Assembly: GCA_009993495.1 (NCBI GenBank) | Contig: JAACTI010000058.1 | Span: 1-10,758 of the forward strand | Direction of reading: 5' to 3' | DNA from: Deltaproteobacteria bacterium | GTDB taxonomy: Bacteria; Desulfobacterota; Desulfuromonadia; Desulfuromonadales; Geopsychrobacteraceae | DNA: 10,758 nucleotides | Shown: positions 7,267-10,758 of the stretch, piece by piece | How positions within the stretch are numbered: position 1 is the first letter of the stretch | How the letters are laid out: every line of letters starts with the position of its first letter | Program-made: the position numbers and the translations under genes | Notes under the pieces: generated by a model | Databases searched by the model: none | Seen by the model: the letters and a program-made list of their open reading frames with translations, nothing else | What the model was told of the DNA's origin: nothing

Positions 7267-7640
7267 CCCAGCCCAAAACAGTTTTGGTTATTGACGATGA
7301 CGAGCGCCACCTGCTCACCGCCCGTGGCCTGATCGAAGCCCTCGGCTTTCGTGTTGAGACCCATAACTCGCCTTTTCGCTCGACCGAAAAAATTCTCGAC
7401 CTCAAGCCGGATCTGGTTCTCCTCGACGTCAATATGCCCGCCCTGGCGGGCGACCGCTTGTGCGAGCTGCTGCGGTCGGAACCCGTGCTGGAAAACACTC
7501 AGATCTATCTTTATTCGTCCAATGACGAGGATATTCTGCGCCAGTCGGTACGGCGCTATCAGGCGGATGGCTATATCTGCAAGGGAGATATCCGTGGCAT
7601 GCGGCTGAAATTACAATCCCTGCTTGGTGGTTCCACCTGA
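7263..7640 (+). CDS. CheY-like single-domain response regulator
   Basis: This is a 125-residue receiver and nothing else. The acidic triad Asp11-Asp12-Asp13 is in TVLVIDDDERH, the phospho-accepting Asp55 is in LVLLDVNMPALAGD, Ser85/Ser86 stand where Ser/Thr is expected (IYLYSSND), and the conserved lysine is Lys107 in GYICKGD. The ATG overlaps the stop of the CBS-domain kinase by four bases, so the two are almost surely translated together and form a cognate pair. There is no output domain, so the phosphorylated receiver must act by protein contact or pass phosphate on in a relay. The usual KP dipeptide after the last strand is KG here, a mild deviation. Confidence 0.92.
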   Translation: MTQPKTVLVIDDDERHLLTARGLIEALGFRVETHNSPFRSTEKILDLKPDLVLLDVNMPALAGDRLCELLRSEPVLENTQIYLYSSNDEDILRQSVRRYQADGYICKGDIRGMRLKLQSLLGGST

Positions 7641-7680
7641 AACACCGGTGTGGAATCAGGCTCCTTGTCCGGGGTTTTGC

Positions 7681-7692
7681 GAAAATATTTTC
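7681..7692. repeat. Perfect 12-bp AT-rich palindrome
   Basis: GAAAATATTTTC is its own reverse complement. It lies 40 bases after the stop of the receiver gene and just after a GGGGTTTTGC stretch. It could be a protein-binding site or part of a dispersed repeat; no T-tract follows. Confidence 0.4.
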
Positions 7693-7841
7693 TATCTCCT
7701 GGCCATTTTTCAGATCCTCGTTCAGCCCTTGCCGTAAGACCCCGATAGTCACGGCCCCAGTCCTGATCCTTTGGGTGGGTTTCGGGCCCAGATATGTGGC
7801 GTTGATGGCTCCTACCCTGTCTCCCCTGTAACCCCTAGAAT

Positions 7842-7857
7842 TGCGTAAGCTTGCGCA
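7842..7857. repeat. 16-bp near-palindrome centred on AAGCTT
   Basis: TGCGTAAGCTTGCGCA is symmetric except for one pair (T7846/G7853). A further TTTTGCG follows at 7862-7868, so the TTGCG motif occurs three times within about 30 bases. Its function is unknown. Confidence 0.35.
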
Positions 7858-7928
7858 GGGATTTTGCGTGTCAGCAAGGCATGATGGTCACTGCCTAACT
7901 ATAGCTAAACGGTTATTATCACGAGGTT

Positions 7929-8744
7929 TCAGTCGTCGCCGCCCAGTTCGCGGGAGCGTTTGGCGGCGGCGCTGACGGCTTCCATCAGGGTGGTGCGTAG
8001 ACCATTTTTTTCCAGAGTGCTGACGCCGGTAATGGCGGTGCCACCGGGAGAACAGACGCGGTCGCGCAGAATGGCGGGGTGTTCGCCGGTTTCGCGAACC
8101 ATGAGGGCCGCGCCGACCACGGTCTGTACCGCCAGGGCATGGGCGATGTCGCGCCGCAAGCCTTCGCGCACGCCGCCGTCGGCGAGGGCTTCGATAATGG
8201 TGTAAACGTAGGCGGGCCCCGAACCCGACAGGCCGGTGACCGCATCCATCTGGCGTTCGTCAATCAGCTGCACCTGGCCCACGGTTTCAAACAGGTGGCG
8301 CACCAGCATCACATCTTCGTGGCTGGCATGATGGCCACGACAGATGGCGGTGGCTCCTTCACCGACCAGGGCCGGAGTATTGGGCATCACGCGTACCAGG
8401 CGGAGTTCGCCGTCAAAATGTTTTTCAATATGGGCGCAGGAGGTGCCGGCCAGAATCGAAATCAGCAGACTTTCAGCCCGCCAGTTACCGGCAAATCCGC
8501 CGATGACTTCGTCGGCAATCTGGGGTTTGACGGCCAGGAGTACCACCTCGCATTGGGCGATCACGTCCAGGTTCTCGCTGGTGACGGGAATGCCGTAAGC
8601 GTCCGTCAGATGCTGGCGCCGCGGGTCGCTGGGCTCGGCGACCAGAATTTTTTCGGCGGGGAGGGCTGCCTCTAGTAATCCCTTGATGATGGCTTCTGCC
8701 ATATTGCCGCCACCGATGAAACCAATCTTTTCAATATTTGTCAT
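7929..8744 (-). CDS. proC: Pyrroline-5-carboxylate reductase
   Basis: This is a 271-residue cytosolic enzyme of normal family length. It reduces 1-pyrroline-5-carboxylate to L-proline with NAD(P)H, the last step of proline synthesis. The N-terminal Rossmann fold shows IGFIGGGNMAEAIIKG (7-22), followed by LLAVKPQ (69-75) and VRVMPNTPALVGEG (117-130). The C-terminal dimerisation/substrate half contains GLSGSGPAYVY (171-181) and the family signature DRVCSPGGTAITG (228-240). The frame is open 19 codons further upstream, but the ATG ending at 8744 is chosen because it begins right at the Rossmann strand and has AAGGA eight bases before it. The gene stands alone, divergent from the b5-like gene, with no proA or proB nearby. 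No signs of transfer or damage. Confidence 0.97.
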   Translation of the reverse strand: MTNIEKIGFIGGGNMAEAIIKGLLEAALPAEKILVAEPSDPRRQHLTDAYGIPVTSENLDVIAQCEVVLLAVKPQIADEVIGGFAGNWRAESLLISILAGTSCAHIEKHFDGELRLVRVMPNTPALVGEGATAICRGHHASHEDVMLVRHLFETVGQVQLIDERQMDAVTGLSGSGPAYVYTIIEALADGGVREGLRRDIAHALAVQTVVGAALMVRETGEHPAILRDRVCSPGGTAITGVSTLEKNGLRTTLMEAVSAAAKRSRELGGDD

Positions 8745-8752
8745 AGCGAATG

Positions 8753-8757
8753 TCCTT
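8753..8757 (-). promoter_or_regulatory. Ribosome binding site of proC
   Basis: AAGGA on the minus strand, eight bases before the ATG, supports the 271-residue start over the longer frame. Confidence 0.55.
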
Positions 8758-8791
8758 GAGTAAAATGAGCGCGAAAGAGATATGTTTTCCA

Positions 8792-8820
8792 TCTTTAGCA
8801 CAGTGTGCGTGTCTACTCAA
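8792..8820 (-). promoter_or_regulatory. Possible sigma-70-type promoter for proC
   Basis: On the minus strand TTGAGT (8820-8815) and TAAAGA (8797-8792) are 17 bases apart, with a TG one base before the -10 hexamer (extended -10 form). The -35 matches well and the -10 only partly. It lies about 50 bases before the proC start. It is judged by eye only. Confidence 0.3.
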
Positions 8821-8853
8821 CAAGAGGCTGCGAGTCGCGAAAGTGAGACAATT

Positions 8854-9165
8854 ATGACGTGTGAAGAACTGGCGCGGTACAATGGTAAAAATGGCCAAGC
8901 CGCCTATGTGGCAGTGGGGAATGTCATCTATGATGTCAGCCAAAGCCCCATGTGGCAGGGCGGAAATCATGTTAGTGCCCATCAGGCCGGGTGTGATCTG
9001 ACCCTGGAATTGAAAGAGGCGCCACATATTGCTGCGGTAATTGAACGCTTCCCGGTGGTGGGCCGCCTGGAGGAAATTGCCGCGCCCGGCCGCAAAAGCC
9101 TGGGGCTTCCGGTGGTACTGATTGTGTTGGTGCTTGGGCTTGTGAGTTGGTGGTTGCTGCGCTGA
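8854..9165 (+). CDS. Small tail-anchored cytochrome b5-like haem-binding protein
   Basis: This is 103 residues: a cytochrome b5-like domain (about 1-75) and one C-terminal membrane segment (about 84-102, LGLPVVLIVLVLGLVSWWLL) ending in Arg. There is no signal peptide, so the haem domain probably faces the cytoplasm. The family features are YVAVGNVIYDVSQSPMW (18-34), then GGNHVSAHQAG and CDLTLELKEAPH, which aligns without gaps to the distal b5 segment ending in the second haem histidine, here His58. The first ligand is less certain (His39 or His43), because the usual HPGG is absent. The frame is open back to an ATG at 8782, but the domain starts at the 8854 ATG (MTCEELARYNG). That start has only a weak GTGAG upstream, so the longer form remains possible. 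A role in membrane electron transfer or haem handling is inferred. The gene is divergent from proC and convergent with the next kinase. Confidence 0.85.
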   Translation: MTCEELARYNGKNGQAAYVAVGNVIYDVSQSPMWQGGNHVSAHQAGCDLTLELKEAPHIAAVIERFPVVGRLEEIAAPGRKSLGLPVVLIVLVLGLVSWWLLR

Positions 9166-9185
9166 TTGCGGGGCGAGAAGAGGTC

Positions 9186-10439
9186 TTAGCCGGAAAAGAC
9201 CGGCAGGGTGAGGGTAAAAGTTGAGCCGCTGCCGGGTTTTGACTGCACCTGAATCTGACCTTGATGCTGGCCGATAATTTCTTGCAAAATAGATAATCCC
9301 AGGCCGGTGCCACCTGTTTCAAGCTTGGTGGTATAAAAGGGTTCAAATATTTTATCCAGATGTTCTTGGGCGATGCCACAGCCGGTATCTGCAATGGCAA
9401 TCTGGATGTGATCACCGCGTTGTTGGGTTGTGATGGTGATGGTGCCCTGCTTTTCGATGGATTGGGCGGCATTGACTAATAAATTCAGAAAGACCTGACT
9501 GAGTTTTTGTGGCATGCCCCAGACCTGCGGCAAGGCGCTGAAACGGCGCACAACCTCGGTTTTGTATTTCAGCTCATTCCAGCACAGGTTCAAGGTTTCT
9601 TCCAGCAGCTTGTTCACGTCAATTGCCTGGGGCTCTTCTGCCTCTTTGCGCGAAAATTTCTTCAGCCCCATGACAATACGGCGAATGCGTTCGGTGCCTT
9701 CGATGGAATCCTTGATCAGTTCGTCGAGGTCGGCCATGATTTGGTCGATTTTTAAACGGGCGCGCAAGGTGCGCAGCTCGGAACGCAGTTGGTTGTCACT
9801 ACTGGCATCAATGGCACTTGCTGCCGTTTCGTGGAAGGCAATGATGCGTTTCAGATATTTGCTTAAGGAACCGAGATTGCTGGCAATATACCCGGTTGGA
9901 TTATTGACTTCATGGGCGACGCCGGCCGCCAGCTGACCAAGGGAGGCCAACCTTTCCTGCTGAACCATGCGCCGGTAACTTTCATGTAATTCCAGGCTGC
10001 ATTGAGAAAGGTCTTGCTCCAGTTGGCGGCGTTGCGCACGGTTTTCCTGTTCGAGGCGGGCAATACGCAGAGCATTTTTGACGCTGATGAGCACGTCTAT
10101 GGGTTGAAAGGGTTTAACCACATAGCCAATGGCCCCTGCTTCGAGGGCCGTGAGAATCACATCGCGCTGGTCAACCCCGCTGCACATGACCACCTGGGTG
10201 TCCGGCCACTGCTCTTGGGTCTTTTGCAGCAGATCGAAACCACTCATACCGTCCATTCTAATATCGACCAACATCAGATGACAGGTATTTTTTTTCAGAT
10301 ATTCCAGGGCTTTTTCGCCGCTGTTGACGCTGGTGCACGGGATGCCCTCGCCTTGCAGAATCCGCTGAAGCAATTGGCAGACGAGAACTTCATCATCAAC
10401 CACCAGCACCGCTGGAGTCTGGGGATTGCACTTCACCAT
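9186..10439 (-). CDS. Receiver-first histidine kinase (REC-coiled coil-HisKA-HATPase)
   Basis: This is a 417-residue soluble protein. The receiver (about 9-125) has Asp15/Asp16 in VLVVDDEVLV, phospho-accepting Asp59 in LMLVDIRMDGMSG, Ser87 and Lys109 in YVVKPFQPID. A helical linker of about 45 residues (120-165, rich in Glu, Gln and Arg) leads to the H-box with His176 in AAGVAHEVNNPTGY, the HE(V/I)NNP form seen in NtrB/ZraS-like kinases. The HATPase domain has the N-box around Asn323 (FLNLLVNAAQSI), G1 at 351-355 (DTGCG) and G2 at 377-382 (GTGLGL). The ATG ending at 10439 is chosen over the longer frame because it sits one base after the stop of the upstream receiver gene, and a GGAG (10450-10447) lies seven bases before it. 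The gene is probably translationally coupled to that receiver. It is convergent with the b5-like gene, 20 bases apart. Confidence 0.92.
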   Translation of the reverse strand: MVKCNPQTPAVLVVDDEVLVCQLLQRILQGEGIPCTSVNSGEKALEYLKKNTCHLMLVDIRMDGMSGFDLLQKTQEQWPDTQVVMCSGVDQRDVILTALEAGAIGYVVKPFQPIDVLISVKNALRIARLEQENRAQRRQLEQDLSQCSLELHESYRRMVQQERLASLGQLAAGVAHEVNNPTGYIASNLGSLSKYLKRIIAFHETAASAIDASSDNQLRSELRTLRARLKIDQIMADLDELIKDSIEGTERIRRIVMGLKKFSRKEAEEPQAIDVNKLLEETLNLCWNELKYKTEVVRRFSALPQVWGMPQKLSQVFLNLLVNAAQSIEKQGTITITTQQRGDHIQIAIADTGCGIAQEHLDKIFEPFYTTKLETGGTGLGLSILQEIIGQHQGQIQVQSKPGSGSTFTLTLPVFSG

Positions 10440-10440
10440 T

Positions 10441-10758
10441 TTATGGCTCCATGCGGGTAGCGAAGATGCGGCGCAGCACTTCCGGGAGCTTTTCAAAAAC
10501 TTCCGGTTTTAGCAGAACTTCGCAAATGGAATGCTGGCCTTCCAGGGAATCGAGGGCGATCTTTAAGCCCGAGCAGAGGATGACTGGAACCTGTGGCGCA
10601 ATTTTCGCCATTTCGATGGCCAGCTCCTGGCCGGTGAGGCCCGGCATGGTTTGATCGGTCACCACCAGATCAAAGTCTTCGGGGTTGGCGCAAAAGAGCT
10701 GGAGGGCCTCGGTTCCGCTGGTTACGGCGGTCACCTGGTAGCCCAGATCTTCGAGAAA
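10441..10758 (-). CDS. Receiver domain protein, C-terminal part (5' end beyond window)
   Basis: The 106 codons to the window edge encode the last 105 residues of a receiver domain plus the stop. Visible are the phospho-accepting Asp in LVVTDQTMPGLTGQEL, the Ser in VILCSG and the Lys in VLLKP. The frame is open to the edge, beginning FLEDLGYQVTAV, which is the first helix and second strand of a receiver, so the ATG at 10734 is internal. The TDQTMPGLTG form is common in receivers at the C-terminus of hybrid kinases, so this may be the end of a large hybrid sensor kinase rather than a stand-alone regulator. It ends one base before the start of the receiver-kinase gene, so the two probably form one operon and a phosphorelay. 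Confidence 0.85.
   Translation of the reverse strand, partial: FLEDLGYQVTAVTSGTEALQLFCANPEDFDLVVTDQTMPGLTGQELAIEMAKIAPQVPVILCSGLKIALDSLEGQHSICEVLLKPEVFEKLPEVLRRIFATRMEP

Larger units (their letters stand above)
7641..7928. other. Non-coding gap with three palindromes
   Basis: These 288 bases separate two convergent genes, the CheY-like receiver and proC, so promoters are not needed here and terminators would be expected. I see no hairpin followed by a U-tract on either strand. Instead there are three symmetric elements: ACACCGGTGT at 7642-7651, GAAAATATTTTC at 7681-7692 and an imperfect 16-mer at 7842-7857. A minus-strand frame at about 7640-7752 reads like protein (starting MTIGVLRQGLNEDLKNG) but continues only as antisense of the receiver gene. 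Confidence 0.5.

Noticed and set aside
7626..7660. Hairpin at the end of the CheY-like gene as an intrinsic terminator (TTCCAC 7631-7636 with GTGGAA 7650-7655)
   Set aside because: The stem is only six base pairs with a 13-base loop, it starts inside the coding sequence, and no T-tract follows.
8079..8675. Rightward open frame of about 198 codons opposite proC
   Set aside because: It is antisense to a well-conserved enzyme gene; its length is explained by the codon use of proC.
1..10758. tRNA, rRNA, CRISPR array, insertion sequence or phage attachment site
   Set aside because: No cloverleaf, regular direct-repeat array, transposase/integrase motif or paired terminal repeats were found by reading both strands.

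Overview
The window reads as a chromosomal piece of a Gram-negative bacterium, by eye around 55% GC. It is probably a deltaproteobacterium of the Desulfuromonas/Geobacter type. That placement is an inference from the number of orphan histidine kinases and stand-alone receivers, a fused OlsF-type acyltransferase, and a small membrane-anchored cytochrome b5-like protein. No rRNA, tRNA, CRISPR array, transposase or phage gene is visible.

Left part (1-3754): the 3' end of a PhnD-type periplasmic binding protein gene overlaps by four bases (ATGA) a membrane histidine kinase with a periplasmic domain, HAMP, PAS, HisKA and HATPase. The two look like a ligand-capture protein and its sensor kinase. 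A convergent gene, stop to stop with a 20-nt gap, encodes a soluble protein with a receiver first and a kinase second. It has a strong AGGAGG ribosome binding site and a leader carrying a perfect 9-bp inverted repeat.

Middle part (4122-7640): a 610-residue fusion of a PlsC-like O-acyltransferase and an OlsB/hemolysin-type N-acyltransferase, very probably a bifunctional ornithine-lipid (or related aminolipid) synthase of OlsF type. About 100 nt downstream is a soluble kinase with tandem CBS domains, overlapped by four bases by a CheY-like receiver. These two form a compact two-component pair without a DNA-binding output. A 288-nt non-coding gap with three palindromes follows.

Right part (7929-10758): proC (pyrroline-5-carboxylate reductase, last step of proline synthesis) is divergent from a tail-anchored cytochrome b5-like protein. 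Convergent with the latter is another receiver-first histidine kinase, preceded at a one-base gap by a receiver-domain gene that runs off the right edge.

Overall, six of the nine protein genes belong to two-component signalling (four kinases, two receiver-only products), and none of the receivers carries a visible DNA-binding domain. I see no clearly new system. The points most worth following up are the binding-protein/kinase pair, the CBS kinase/receiver pair, the structured leader at 3755-3950, the palindrome-rich gap at 7641-7928 and the atypical haem-ligand region of the b5 protein.
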